64,000 bases of DNA from DASYQD01 sp963846495 (GTDB taxonomy: Bacteria; Acidobacteriota; Thermoanaerobaculia; Multivoradales; JAIOJS01), in NCBI GenBank assembly GCA_963846495.1, contig CAWJWP010000013.1, positions 62,001-126,000 on the forward strand, in the 5' to 3' direction. Below the pieces are notes generated by a model. It ran no database searches and was not told the DNA's origin. It was given only the letters and a program-made list of their open reading frames with translations. Shown piece by piece: positions 52,951 to 62,771 of this stretch; position 1 is the first letter of the stretch; each line of letters starts with the position of its first letter. The translations under genes were made by a program, and so were the position numbers.

Positions 52951-53706
52951 TCAGCCGCCGCCCGGGTTCTTCTTCTGCACTTCGCCCGTCATCGGCACGA
53001 AGCGCACCGGCGCCACCGTCTTCTTCTCGTAGCCGCGCGCCGTCCTGGTGATGAGCTGGAGGTCCTGGAGGTAGGAGCCCACCGGCACCACCATCCGTCC
53101 GCCGACCTTGAGCTGGTCGAGCAGCGGCTGCGGGATCTTCGGCGGCGCGGCGGTGAGGATGATGGCGTCGAAGGGCGCCTCCTCCGGCCAGCCCTTGTAG
53201 CCGTCGCCCACCCGCACCTGAACGTTGCGGTAGCCGAGCTGCTGCAGCGTGCCCTTCGCCTGCCTGCCCAGCTGCTCGATGATCTCGATGGTGTAGACCT
53301 CGCCCGCCACCTTCGACAGCACCGCCGCGTGGTAGCCCGAGCCGGTGCCGATCTCGAGCACCTTGTCGTTGCGGTCGAGCTCGAGCAGCTCGGTCATCAG
53401 CGCCACCACGTAGGGCTGCGAGATCGTCTGGCCCCAGCCGATGGGGAGCGGCGAGTCGCGGTAGGCCTGGTCGCGGTTGTCGCCGGGGACGAAGAGGTGG
53501 CGCGGCACCGTCTCCATCGCGCGCAGCACCTCAGGCTGGTGCACGCCGCGCTCGCGGATCTGCTCCTCGACCATGGCGCGGCGCGGCGCCGCCCACCCGT
53601 CGGCCTGGTTCGCCGAGCCCTGGTTCCTTCCCTCAGCGTCGCTGCTCATCGCGCCCACCGCGAGGACGGTGACGAGGACCGCGCCCCATGCCCGCGCCCC
53701 GCTCAC
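52951..53706 (-). CDS. pcm: Exported protein-L-isoaspartate O-methyltransferase
   Basis: 251 residues with an N-terminal signal segment (WGAVLVTVLAVGAMSSDAEG) before a complete Pcm domain. Pcm repairs isoaspartyl residues in aged proteins using AdoMet. Motifs are PRHLFVPGDNRDQAY, IGWGQTISQPYVVALM, VLEIGTGSGYHAAVLS (AdoMet loop) and DAIILTAAPPKIP. The signal segment suggests export, which is notable for an AdoMet-dependent enzyme, though such variants are known. The GTG start overlaps the stop of the amidohydrolase gene by GTGA, so the two are coupled. Family call is secure; export is inferred from the N-terminus. Confidence 0.92.
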   Translation of the reverse strand: MSGARAWGAVLVTVLAVGAMSSDAEGRNQGSANQADGWAAPRRAMVEEQIRERGVHQPEVLRAMETVPRHLFVPGDNRDQAYRDSPLPIGWGQTISQPYVVALMTELLELDRNDKVLEIGTGSGYHAAVLSKVAGEVYTIEIIEQLGRQAKGTLQQLGYRNVQVRVGDGYKGWPEEAPFDAIILTAAPPKIPQPLLDQLKVGGRMVVPVGSYLQDLQLITRTARGYEKKTVAPVRFVPMTGEVQKKNPGGG

Positions 53707-55451
53707 GGCGCGCCCTCACGACGGTAGACGACGCGGCCGTCCACGACCGTCAAGTCTACGCCAGCGTGCGGGATCTCCGCCGCCGGCACGGTCATCGGAT
53801 CGCGCGCGAACACCACCAGGTCGGCACGCTTGCCGACCTCGATCGTGCCCACCTGGTCGTCGAGGAAGAGCGACCAGGCGGCGTCGCGCGTGAAGCCGCG
53901 CAGCGCCTCGGCGCGGGTGAGCCGCTGGTCGGGCAGCCAGCCGCCGGCGGGCTTGCCGTCGAGGTCCTGCCGCGTCACCGCCGCGTAGAGGCCGAGCAGC
54001 GGATCGGGCCGCTCGACCGGGAAGTCGCTGCCGAGCGCGAGCCGCGCGCCGAGGTTTAGAGCCGTACGCCACGGATACGCGCGATCGAGGCGCCCAGGGC
54101 CGAGGCGGTCGGGCGCCCACGGCATGTCGGAGGTCGCGTGCGTCGGCTGCATCGAAGCGATGACGCCGAGCTTCGCCATCCGCTCGAGGTCCTGGTGCCG
54201 GACGATCTGCACGTGCTCGATGCGCCAGCGCAGCTCCGGGTGCGGCTCGCCGCCGAGCGCCGCGTCGAGCGCGTCGAGCGCGATGAGGTTGCCGCGGTCG
54301 CCGATGGCGTGCACGGCGACCTGGAAGCCGCGCTCGCGGGCGAGCCGCGCGACGCGCAGCAGCTCGTCACCAGTCGTGACGACGAGCCCCATGTTGCCGC
54401 GGTCGTCGGCGTAGGGCTCGACGAGCGCGGCGCCGCGCGAGCCGAGGGCGCCGTCGGCGTAGAGCTTGACGCCGCGCAGGGTGAAGAAGGCGTCGTCGCT
54501 GCGCCACGTTCCTTGCGCGAACCACGTCGGCAGCTGCGCGTCGGCGCCGCTCCAATACGCGGCGACGCGCACCGGCAGCTCGTGTCTCTGCTGCAGCGCG
54601 CGATAGGCGGCCGCGGCGCCGCTGCCGATCCCCATGTCGGTGACGGTGGTGAGGCCGAGCGAGGCCGCGGCGCGGCCGCCGGCGACGAGGTGCCGCTCGC
54701 GCTCTGCGATGGGTGTCGGCGGCACGCGAGCCTCGTAGACGCTGCTCGCGTTGTCGACCAGCACGCCGGTCGGCGCGCCCTGCTCGCCGCGCAGGATGCG
54801 GCCGCCCGCCGGATCGGTGTCGCTCGCGGCGAGGCCGACGGCGCGCATCGCCGCGGCGTTGAGCAGCGACGCATGGCCGTCGACGCGCTCGAGCCACACG
54901 GGATGGTCCGGCGTCGCGGCGCTGAGCGGCTGATGCTCGGGGAACGACTTGTCGGGCCAGCGGTTCTGGTCCCAGCCGCGGCCGCGCACCCACGAGCCCT
55001 TCGGCGTCTTCGCGGCGGCGGCGGCGACGCGGCGGATCACTTCGTCGTAGCTGTCGGCGCCGGTCAGGTCGACCTGTTCGAGGAAGGCGCCGAGCCCTTC
55101 GAGGTGCGAGTGCGCGTCGATGAGCCCGGGCGTCACCGCGCGGCCGCTCAGCTCGACGACTTCGGTCTTCGGGCCGACGAAGCGCGCCGCGCCGGCGTCA
55201 TCGCCGACGTAGACGATGCGACGGCCGCGCACCGCGATGCTGCCGGCGAGCGACGCGGGAACGCCGCTGTCGTTGGCCTCGTCGTTCGCGACCGTATACA
55301 GCGTGCCGTGACGCAGCACGAGGTCGGCCGCGTCCTGGGACGCGGACGCCGCAACCGTCGTCTCGAGACTCGCCGCGCTCAGCAGCAGCGCTGCTCCGAT
55401 CGTCCTCAGCACGTGTGTTTGCTTGCCTTTCCGCTGGATCGTCGTGGTCAC
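53703..55451 (-). CDS. Exported amidohydrolase (YtcJ-like)
   Basis: About 582 residues after a signal region (VLRTIGAALLLSAASLETTVA). It is a metal-dependent amidohydrolase of the YtcJ subgroup: DLVLRHGTLYTV and VTPGLIDAHSHLEGLG (first metal motif), a NxxWPDKSFPEHQPL-type segment, VAVHAIGDRGNLIALDAL, RIEHVQIVRHQDLERM, GSDFPVERPDP and LTRAEALRGFTRDAAW. Substrates of this group are usually N-acyl or formyl compounds. GTG 55451 is chosen because it gives a basic n-region; GTG 55412 is an alternative. The longer frame further upstream runs into the promoter of the divergent protease. Coupled by overlap to pcm. Confidence 0.9.
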   Translation of the reverse strand: MTTTIQRKGKQTHVLRTIGAALLLSAASLETTVAASASQDAADLVLRHGTLYTVANDEANDSGVPASLAGSIAVRGRRIVYVGDDAGAARFVGPKTEVVELSGRAVTPGLIDAHSHLEGLGAFLEQVDLTGADSYDEVIRRVAAAAAKTPKGSWVRGRGWDQNRWPDKSFPEHQPLSAATPDHPVWLERVDGHASLLNAAAMRAVGLAASDTDPAGGRILRGEQGAPTGVLVDNASSVYEARVPPTPIAERERHLVAGGRAAASLGLTTVTDMGIGSGAAAAYRALQQRHELPVRVAAYWSGADAQLPTWFAQGTWRSDDAFFTLRGVKLYADGALGSRGAALVEPYADDRGNMGLVVTTGDELLRVARLARERGFQVAVHAIGDRGNLIALDALDAALGGEPHPELRWRIEHVQIVRHQDLERMAKLGVIASMQPTHATSDMPWAPDRLGPGRLDRAYPWRTALNLGARLALGSDFPVERPDPLLGLYAAVTRQDLDGKPAGGWLPDQRLTRAEALRGFTRDAAWSLFLDDQVGTIEVGKRADLVVFARDPMTVPAAEIPHAGVDLTVVDGRVVYRREGAP

Positions 55452-55564
55452 GCGGCCCGCGCGGCCGCGCCATTCTCGCAGGGGAGGTTTGCAACCGACA
55501 AGCCACGGCGTGCGATGATGCGTGCGCACCCACTTCATTCTTCTTTCGCCACGAGGTGGCACCC

Positions 55565-56827
55565 ATGCGCAATCGCTCGCTCTTCCGCGGCCTGCTGCTC
55601 GCGTTCGCCGGTGCCGCACAGCTCTTCGCATCGTCGCTGTCTGCTGCACCGATGCCGGAGACGCTGCTCTCGGCCGACGAGCAATTGCTCGCCATCGGCC
55701 GCGAGCTGCCGGGCTTCGGCGGCCTGTTCGTCGACGGCAGCGGCCGCGTCAACGTCTACCTCGTCGACCCGCAGGCGCACGGCGCGCTGGCGGAGAAGGC
55801 CCTCGGCGGCGAGAGCCGCCTGCTGCGCGCCGACTTCCGCTTCGACGAGTTGCTCGGCTGGCGCTACGCGCTGCGGCCGCTGCTCGGCCTCGACGGCGTG
55901 ACGATGCTCGACGTCGACGAGGCGCGCAACCGCGTGCTGCTCGGCGTCGAGCCGAGACTTTCCGCCGATGAACGCAAGCAGCTCGTCGTGCGTGCGGCGG
56001 CGCACGGCATTCCGGCGACTGCCCTGCTCGTCGAAGATCGTCCCGCGTTCACAACGTTGCCTGCCGACAACGTGACCGCGGCGTCGAAAGCGTTCCCCAG
56101 CATCGCGACCCTGTCCGACAAGTTCCGCCCCGCGGTCGGCGGCGTGCAGATCGTCTTCGGGGGCCAGTTCGGCTGCACCCTCGGCTTCAACGCCACTCTC
56201 GGCCGCGACTTCGGCTTCGTCGTCAACGGCCACTGCACCAGCGTGCGCGGCGAGCGCGACGGCACCATCTACGAGCAATCCAGATTCGGCGATGGACCCA
56301 TCGGCGCCGAGACGCGCGACCCCGGCTTCATCACCGGCGGCGCCTGCCCCGCCGAGCGCCAATGCCGCTTCAGCGACAGCGCCTTCGCGCGCTACAGCAA
56401 GAAGAGCCTCGGCAAGCTGGCGCAGATCGCGCGGCCGACGTCGGGCGACCCGCTCGTCGGCTCGCGCATCGTGTCGCCGGCGACCTCGCGCTTCGCCATC
56501 GTCGGCAAGGCACCCGACCCTTTCATCGGTCAAACGGCGCACAAGGTCGGCATCACCACCGGCTGGACGTTCGGCAACGTGGTCGGCACCTGCATCGATG
56601 CCAACATCAGCGGCAGCGATCTGACGATGCTCTGCCAGACGGCCGTCGCCGCCGGCGGCGGCCCCGGCGACAGCGGCAGCCCGGTCTTCAGCCGCGTCGG
56701 CAGCAAGCAGGCGAAGCTGATGGGCATCCTCTGGGGCGGCGCCACCGTTCCCGACATCGGCGAGATCTTCGTCTTCAGCCCGCTGTCGGCCATCGAGCGC
56801 GAGCTCGGCACGTTGAAAGTCAATTAG
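55565..56827 (+). CDS. Secreted chymotrypsin-like serine protease
   Basis: 420-residue S1-type protease. A signal peptide (LFRGLLLAFAGAAQLFASSL) and a ~150-residue pro-region-like segment precede a catalytic domain. Triad candidates are His in FVVNGHCTS (near 223), Asp in CRFSDSAFARY and Ser in GGPGDSGSPVF (near 368). Several Cys could form disulfides. The layout (signal, pro-domain, catalytic domain) resembles alpha-lytic-type bacterial proteases. The start ATG 55565 lies in a longer frame but begins directly at the signal. It would be autoactivated outside the cell. It diverges from the amidohydrolase across 113 bp. Confidence 0.85.
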   Translation: MRNRSLFRGLLLAFAGAAQLFASSLSAAPMPETLLSADEQLLAIGRELPGFGGLFVDGSGRVNVYLVDPQAHGALAEKALGGESRLLRADFRFDELLGWRYALRPLLGLDGVTMLDVDEARNRVLLGVEPRLSADERKQLVVRAAAHGIPATALLVEDRPAFTTLPADNVTAASKAFPSIATLSDKFRPAVGGVQIVFGGQFGCTLGFNATLGRDFGFVVNGHCTSVRGERDGTIYEQSRFGDGPIGAETRDPGFITGGACPAERQCRFSDSAFARYSKKSLGKLAQIARPTSGDPLVGSRIVSPATSRFAIVGKAPDPFIGQTAHKVGITTGWTFGNVVGTCIDANISGSDLTMLCQTAVAAGGGPGDSGSPVFSRVGSKQAKLMGILWGGATVPDIGEIFVFSPLSAIERELGTLKVN

Positions 56828-56884
56828 CGAGCGCTGCGAGCCGCAGCGACGCCGCGCACGCTCTGCTACGCTCCTCCGCCGTCG

Positions 56885-58201
56885 ATGGCAGAGAGCGGCC
56901 TGACACCCGGCGACGAAGCGCTGGCGCTGCTGCGCGAGATCGTCGCGTTGTCGCCCGCCGACGAGACGGCGATCAGCTGGATGGAGACGCGCCGCACCAG
57001 TGCCGGCACCCGCGGCGCTCACCGCGAGCCCGAGCTCGAGCGCGCGCTCCAGGTTCGGGTGATCGAAGCCGGCCGCCTCGGCGTCTGGCGGCCGGCGAGC
57101 ATCGACGCTCCCGAGCTCGCGGCTGCCGTGCGACAAGCGATGGCGCAGGCGCGCGGCAGCGAGGCGCTGCCCTCAGGGCTGCGCCTGACACCGGAAGACG
57201 CCTCGCCCGTCGAGGACGCACCGGTCCTCTTCGACGACGAGCTCGCCGAGCTCACCGCCGAGCGCGCGCAGCAACAGCTGCGCGACCTCGCGAAGGAAGG
57301 CGAGGCGGCGCGCCTGGCGTGGACGGAGTCCGCGCTCAGCGTCGTCACCAGCCGCGGCTTCTCGCGCCACTTGCGCGCCACCGGCGCCGGTCTCGAGGTG
57401 CGCTGCGGCCGCCACTCCGGCGCCGGGTCAGCGGCCGCGGCGGCGCGCACGCTCGCCGGGCTCGATGCGCCGGCGGTGTTCGCGCGCGCTCGCCACCGCG
57501 ACGCGCGCGGCGAAGCGGCGCCGTGGTCGACGCCGACGTCGATCGTGCTCGCGCCGGAAGCGACGGCGGCGCTCGTCGCCGCCTTCGGCGCTCACGGCCT
57601 AGCCGCGGCGGCGTGGGAAGCCGAAGGCGGCTTCGGACGCCAGCACCGCGGCACCGCGCTCGCGCCAGCGTTGACGCTGGTCGAAGACGGCTCGCGGCCG
57701 CAAGGGCTGCCCTTCCCGCTCGACTCGACCGGCGCCCGCCGCCGCGCCGCCACGCTCGTCGCCGACGGCGTGCTGCAAGGCCCGGTCGCCGATCCGCTCG
57801 AGGCGTCGCGCCTCGGCGTGCTCGCCACGCGGCCGACCCTCGCCGGCGAAGAGAGCGGCCCCGAGCACCTCTTCGCCCTCCCCGGCGGCGTCGCCGACGA
57901 CGACCTCCTCGCCGCCGCCGGCGACGGCATCTTCGTCGCCCGCCTCGACCCGCTCGACAGCTGGGACGACCCGACCCTCACCGCCCGCGCCGTCGCCCGC
58001 GGCATCCACCGCATCGAGCGCGGCGCCCTCGCCGCACCGCTGCCCGACGCCGTGTGGGAGACATCGCTCTCGCAGGCGCTCGCTGCGGTGAAAGCGCTAG
58101 GCGCGGAGCTCGTCGTCGTCGCCAGCGAACGCAGCGCCGTCGGCGGCACCGGCGCACCGGCGTCGCTGCTGTCGAGCACCGGGAACTGGCGCCCGTTGTA
58201 A
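56885..58201 (+). CDS. TldD/PmbA family protein, PmbA-like
   Basis: 438-residue member of the TldD/PmbA (TldE) modulator-of-gyrase family. These proteins form a heterodimeric metalloprotease in which TldD carries the metal-binding motif. No HExxxH-type motif is visible here, so it corresponds to the non-catalytic PmbA/TldE subunit. Recognisable features are the N-terminal ligand-like region with a RxxSAGTRG segment, a central LAPEATAALVAAF and the C-terminal GIFVARLDPLDSWDDPTL followed by ARGIHRIERG. No TldD partner is present in the window. Ends 69 bp before the stop of the convergent phosphatase. Confidence 0.8.
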   Translation: MAESGLTPGDEALALLREIVALSPADETAISWMETRRTSAGTRGAHREPELERALQVRVIEAGRLGVWRPASIDAPELAAAVRQAMAQARGSEALPSGLRLTPEDASPVEDAPVLFDDELAELTAERAQQQLRDLAKEGEAARLAWTESALSVVTSRGFSRHLRATGAGLEVRCGRHSGAGSAAAAARTLAGLDAPAVFARARHRDARGEAAPWSTPTSIVLAPEATAALVAAFGAHGLAAAAWEAEGGFGRQHRGTALAPALTLVEDGSRPQGLPFPLDSTGARRRAATLVADGVLQGPVADPLEASRLGVLATRPTLAGEESGPEHLFALPGGVADDDLLAAAGDGIFVARLDPLDSWDDPTLTARAVARGIHRIERGALAAPLPDAVWETSLSQALAAVKALGAELVVVASERSAVGGTGAPASLLSSTGNWRPL

Positions 58202-58270
58202 CGGCTCGCGCAAGTCGCGCCACAAACTACGCTCACGCTGTCAGCCTGGCGCGAAGACCTCGACGTCGAA

Positions 58271-59828
58271 TCAGCGCCGGCGCAGCAGCAGCACCGTTTG
58301 ATCGTCGCCCTGCGGCTGGCCTTCGCCGAACTCGCGCAGCTCGCGGTCGAGCGTCGCTCGCATCTCTGCCAGCGGCGCCGCGGAGCGCTCGCGCAGCAGC
58401 GCCTCGAGCCGCTCGAGGCCGTACTCCTCGCCGTCGCGCGCCGCGGCTTCGGTGACGCCGTCGCTGTAGATGCAGAGCAGGTCGCCGGGCGCCGAGCGTG
58501 CGCATCGATTCGGAGTACACGGGCCCGGGCAGCAGTCCCAACGGCACCGCGCAGGCGCCGAGCCGCTCGAGCTCGCCGTCGGCGCGCAGCAACACGGCTG
58601 GGTTGTGGCCCGCGTTGACGTAGGCCATCTCGCCGCTCTCGGCGTCGACCGCCGCCAGCAAGAGCGTCGCGAACTTGTTGGAGGCCGAGAACACGATCAG
58701 GTGCTGGTTGACCGCCTGCAGCATCGCACTCGTGCTCTCGCCGCGCGCCAGCAGCAGCCGCAGCGCCGAGTGCAGCGTCGAGACGAGGAGCGCCGCCGAG
58801 ACGCCCTTGCCCGAGACGTCCGCCACCAGCAGCGCGAAGCGGCCGTCGGGCAGCGGCACCACGTCCCAGTAGTCGCCGCCGACGTGCCGCGCCGGCCGCG
58901 TCCAGCCCAGCACCTCGTAGCCGTGGATCGCGGGCAGCGCCCGCGGCAGGATGCCCTGCTGGATCTGCGCCGCGAGCTCCATCTCGCGCTCGAGCCGCTC
59001 CTTCTCGAGCTCTTCCTGGTGCAGCCGTGCCTGCTCGAGCGCCAGCGCCGCCTGGTTGGCGAACAGCGACAGCGCGCGGCGGTCCTCGTCGGGGAACGGT
59101 CCGACGCCGCTGCGGCTCTCCTTGTCGGCGACGACCAGCACGCCGCGCCGCTCGCCGTCGACCTCCACGGGCACCACCAGGATATGGCTCGCCTGCGGTA
59201 GCAGGTCGGCCGACTCCGCTTCGACGTCGAGCGCCAGCCCCTCGCGCGCCGTGCCGCCGATCGTGCTCTGCAGGCGGTAACGTCCGTTCTCCGCCACGTC
59301 GTCGAGCAGGTAGAGCGCGCCGCGCCGGGCGTCGAGCAGCGACACCGCGCGCAGCAGGATCTCTTCCGACACATGCGCCAAGTCGAGGGTCGAGGCGATG
59401 GCGAGGCCCACGTCGTAGATCGCCTCGCGCTCGACGCCGCGGTACTTGGCGTCGAAGTCGAGACGCTTGAGGTCGGCGCGCAGGCGGCAGAGGCGCAGCC
59501 CGACGGCGAGCAACAGGCCGAGCGGCTCGGGCAGCTCCTCGTCGAGCGGCTCGTTGGAGACCAGCAGCCCGCCGGGTACGCGCAGCGTCGGCCACGGGAT
59601 GGCGCCGCGGTCGAGAGCCGTCGGGAAGTCTTCACTGCCCAAGCGCGCGGAGCACTCGAAGCCGTCGTCGTTCTCGAGGAAAGCGGCGAGCGCTTCGACA
59701 CCCAACGCCTCGCGCGTCAGCTGCAGCGCCTCGCGGAGGAAGAGGGCTTCCGCGCCCTCCTGCTGGAGCAGGGAAAAGAGGCGCCGCTGCCGCTCCGCGG
59801 TGATCGGCAGCAGCGTCGTGCCGTTCAT
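58271..59828 (-). CDS. GAF-PP2C (SpoIIE/RsbU-type) serine phosphatase, one frameshift
   Basis: About 518-residue phosphatase of partner-switching pathways that dephosphorylates a STAS antagonist. An N-terminal region is followed by GAF (about 140-290, GVEREAIYDVGLAIASTLDL), a coiled coil (QARLHQEELEKERLEREMEL) and the PP2C domain. PP2C motifs are QIQQGILPRALPAI, HVGGDYWDVVPLPDG, LLVADVSGKGVSAALL and YVNAGHNPAVLL. The last ~75 residues (DLLCIYSDGVTEA to GDDQTVLLLRR) are in another frame; the break is near 58,500 in a gcgcc-rich run, so likely a consensus error. Start ATG 59828 is 8 bp after the STAS stop. It is last of a four-gene operon behind the sigma-54 promoter. Confidence 0.9.
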
Positions 59829-59836
59829 GGGGTGGC

Positions 59837-60208
59837 TCAGCTGCCCGGCTGCGCCGCCGTGGCACCGAGCGTGTCGAAGGCGGTCTGCTCGTCGGGGTAG
59901 ATCTGCGCGTACTGCGTGAGGCCCATGATGTGGAACGTCTTCTGGATGGTGGGCGTCAGGTTGCAGAACGCGAGCCGGCCTTCGATCTCGATCATCTTCT
60001 CGATCAGCTCGATCAGGATGGAGATGCCGATCGAGTTCACGATCTTGCTGCCGGCGAGGTCGAGCAGCAGCGTGCGGTACCCCTCGTCCACCAGCGAGTA
60101 CGCCACGCGCGCGATCTCCTCGCCGCCCTGGTTGTTGATGTAGCCCTGGGTGAGGATCACGGCCAGGCCGGGCCGCCGGTCGACCTGCACACTGAGAATC
60201 TCGGTCAT
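59837..60208 (-). CDS. STAS-domain anti-sigma factor antagonist
   Basis: 123-residue STAS protein (SpoIIAA/RsbV type). The phosphorylatable Ser lies in the helix-start LDLAGSKIVNSIGIS; the surrounding strands (GLAVILTQGYINN, FCNLTPTIQKTFHIMGLTQY) fit the family. When unphosphorylated it should bind the HATPase kinase encoded next to it; the PP2C phosphatase downstream would reactivate it. Order kinase-STAS-phosphatase in one operon is a complete partner switch. What it controls is not evident: no sigma factor of the SigB type is adjacent. Confidence 0.92.
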   Translation of the reverse strand: MTEILSVQVDRRPGLAVILTQGYINNQGGEEIARVAYSLVDEGYRTLLLDLAGSKIVNSIGISILIELIEKMIEIEGRLAFCNLTPTIQKTFHIMGLTQYAQIYPDEQTAFDTLGATAAQPGS

Positions 60209-60238
60209 CGCGTCGTTTTCCCTCGCGTCCTACGAAGC

Positions 60239-60703
60239 CTAGATTCGCTTGCGCATCACCACGACGGTGCCGTGGGTGCCAGATTCGATCTCGACCTCGT
60301 CGACGAGACGGCGGATGAGCGTCAGCCCCCAACCACGCTTGCGGGGCCTTCCCTCCTCGTTCCGCATCGTACCCCGGAGCACCGGCTCCGGAAACCCCAC
60401 GCCGGTGTCGCGCACCGTCACCTGTACGAGCTCGGGATGCTCGCCGCCGAGCAGCGCCAGGTTGACGTAGACGCGGCCGTCGCTCGCGCCGCTGTGCTCG
60501 GACGCGTTGATGAACGCCTCCTGGACCGCCAGCCGCAGCTCGTCAACGCGGTCCGGGTCCATGCTCGCGCCGGTGGCGAGCTCGGACGCCTCCTCGCCCG
60601 CCTCGAGCTCCTTGTCGGGGAGCATGGGCAGGACGAGGTCCTTCTGGAGGAGACAACGCATCCCAGGCGCCCCGTTACGTTCGGAGGGGTCGGTCAGATC
60701 CAA
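60239..60703 (-). CDS. RsbW-like HATPase serine kinase (anti-sigma type)
   Basis: 154-residue GHKL ATPase kinase: N-box LRLAVQEAFINASEHS, G1 box DTGVGFPEP and G2 box RKRGWGLTLIRRLVDEVEIE. Proteins of this type phosphorylate a STAS antagonist and hold a sigma factor or other target when the antagonist is phosphorylated. Start ATG 60703 leaves a short N-terminal tail; ATG 60661 (MRCLLQKDLVL) is possible. It is the second gene of the operon, 15 bp after the small membrane protein. Role secure by family; target unknown. Confidence 0.9.
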   Translation of the reverse strand: MDLTDPSERNGAPGMRCLLQKDLVLPMLPDKELEAGEEASELATGASMDPDRVDELRLAVQEAFINASEHSGASDGRVYVNLALLGGEHPELVQVTVRDTGVGFPEPVLRGTMRNEEGRPRKRGWGLTLIRRLVDEVEIESGTHGTVVVMRKRI

Positions 60704-60718
60704 ATCTGGGGCGCGATC

Positions 60719-60883
60719 TTAGAAGGTGAGGTAGACCTGCAGGAAGTAGACGAACAGGGGATGGATCTGGTCCTGGACGAGCAGCCAGCCGAAGCTGGCG
60801 AGAGTGCCGGCGGCGAGGATGAGCTGCAGAGGCAAGTCAGGCAGGGCGGCGACGCGCTTGCGGACGGCTTCGAGCATCATCAT
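60719..60883 (-). CDS. Small membrane protein heading the partner-switch operon
   Basis: 54 residues from the triple-Met start at 60883: an N-terminal amphipathic segment (LEAVRKRVAALPDLP), one transmembrane helix (LQLILAAGTLASFGWLLV) and a C-terminal aromatic stretch (HPLFVYFLQVYLTF). The start is decided by an excellent Shine-Dalgarno: GGAAGAGGAG (complement of 60889-60898), 5 nt before the ATG. It directly follows the sigma-54 promoter and precedes the RsbW-like gene by 15 bp. I do not recognise the family. It could tether the kinase or sense the membrane; that is inference. Confidence 0.75.
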   Translation of the reverse strand: MMMLEAVRKRVAALPDLPLQLILAAGTLASFGWLLVQDQIHPLFVYFLQVYLTF

Positions 60884-60911
60884 GAAATCTCCTCTTCCCA
60901 CGGGCGCCCTT

Positions 60912-60927
60912 AGCAAGGGGTGGGCCA
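60912..60927 (-). promoter_or_regulatory. Sigma-54 (-24/-12) promoter
   Basis: On the minus strand the sequence reads TGGCCCACCCCTTGCT, with GG and GC separated by exactly 10 nt and TTGCT at -12, a close match to TGGCAC-N5-TTGCW. Predicted start of transcription is near 60901, leaving an ~18-nt leader that contains the strong Shine-Dalgarno of the small membrane protein. The spacer 60,928-61,135 upstream is AT-rich and has no gene. Confidence 0.75.
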
Positions 60928-61081
60928 GGGCCGAGAAGCAGCGCAAGTCTCAGGAAATAAATAGGTTACAGAGAAACATTGAGTCAGATGAAACCCGGAT
61001 GAATTGCGACAATCTGGCGCGTTGTTCTTCTGTCATGTTTGGCGTGGAGTGTCCATACCCCATTCTAGGTCAATAGCTTAA

Positions 61082-61115
61082 GAGACCTAAGAGACAATCT
61101 GTCTATCTTGAGACA
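61082..61115. promoter_or_regulatory. Repeated GAGAC motifs, candidate enhancer sites for the sigma-54 regulator
   Basis: Within 34 bp the motif GAGAC occurs at 61082, 61091 and 61110, and the second one opens an AGACA-ATC-TGTCT palindrome (61092-61104). The cluster lies about 155-190 bp upstream of the -24/-12 promoter, the usual distance for an enhancer, and just past the 3' end of the activator gene. Function as an activator-binding site is proposed, not shown. Confidence 0.45.
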
Positions 61116-61135
61116 AAATATCCCTTAGTGCGACC

Positions 61136-62638
<1,503 letters not shown>

Positions 62639-62705
62639 TCGAGACACATTGTCGCATTTCGAGGCGCAAATGCGGCCGCGTGTCGCGCACTGCACACTTC
62701 CGGAT

Positions 62706-62764
62706 GGTGCGCAGAGCGCACCCTACGCGCTCCAGCGCACTCCGTAGGGTGCGCTCTGCGCACC
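62706..62764. repeat. Dispersed inverted repeat, copy B
   Basis: The same 21-nt arms as at 17,631, in the opposite order: 62706-62726 (ggtgcgcagagcgcaccct...) then 62744-62764 (gtagggtgcgctctgcgca...), spacer 17 nt. It lies between uvrA and the downstream regulator gene on the same strand, and could end uvrA transcription. Being found twice in 64 kb suggests a moderately abundant family in this genome. Confidence 0.85.
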
Positions 62765-62771
62765 GTCCGAT

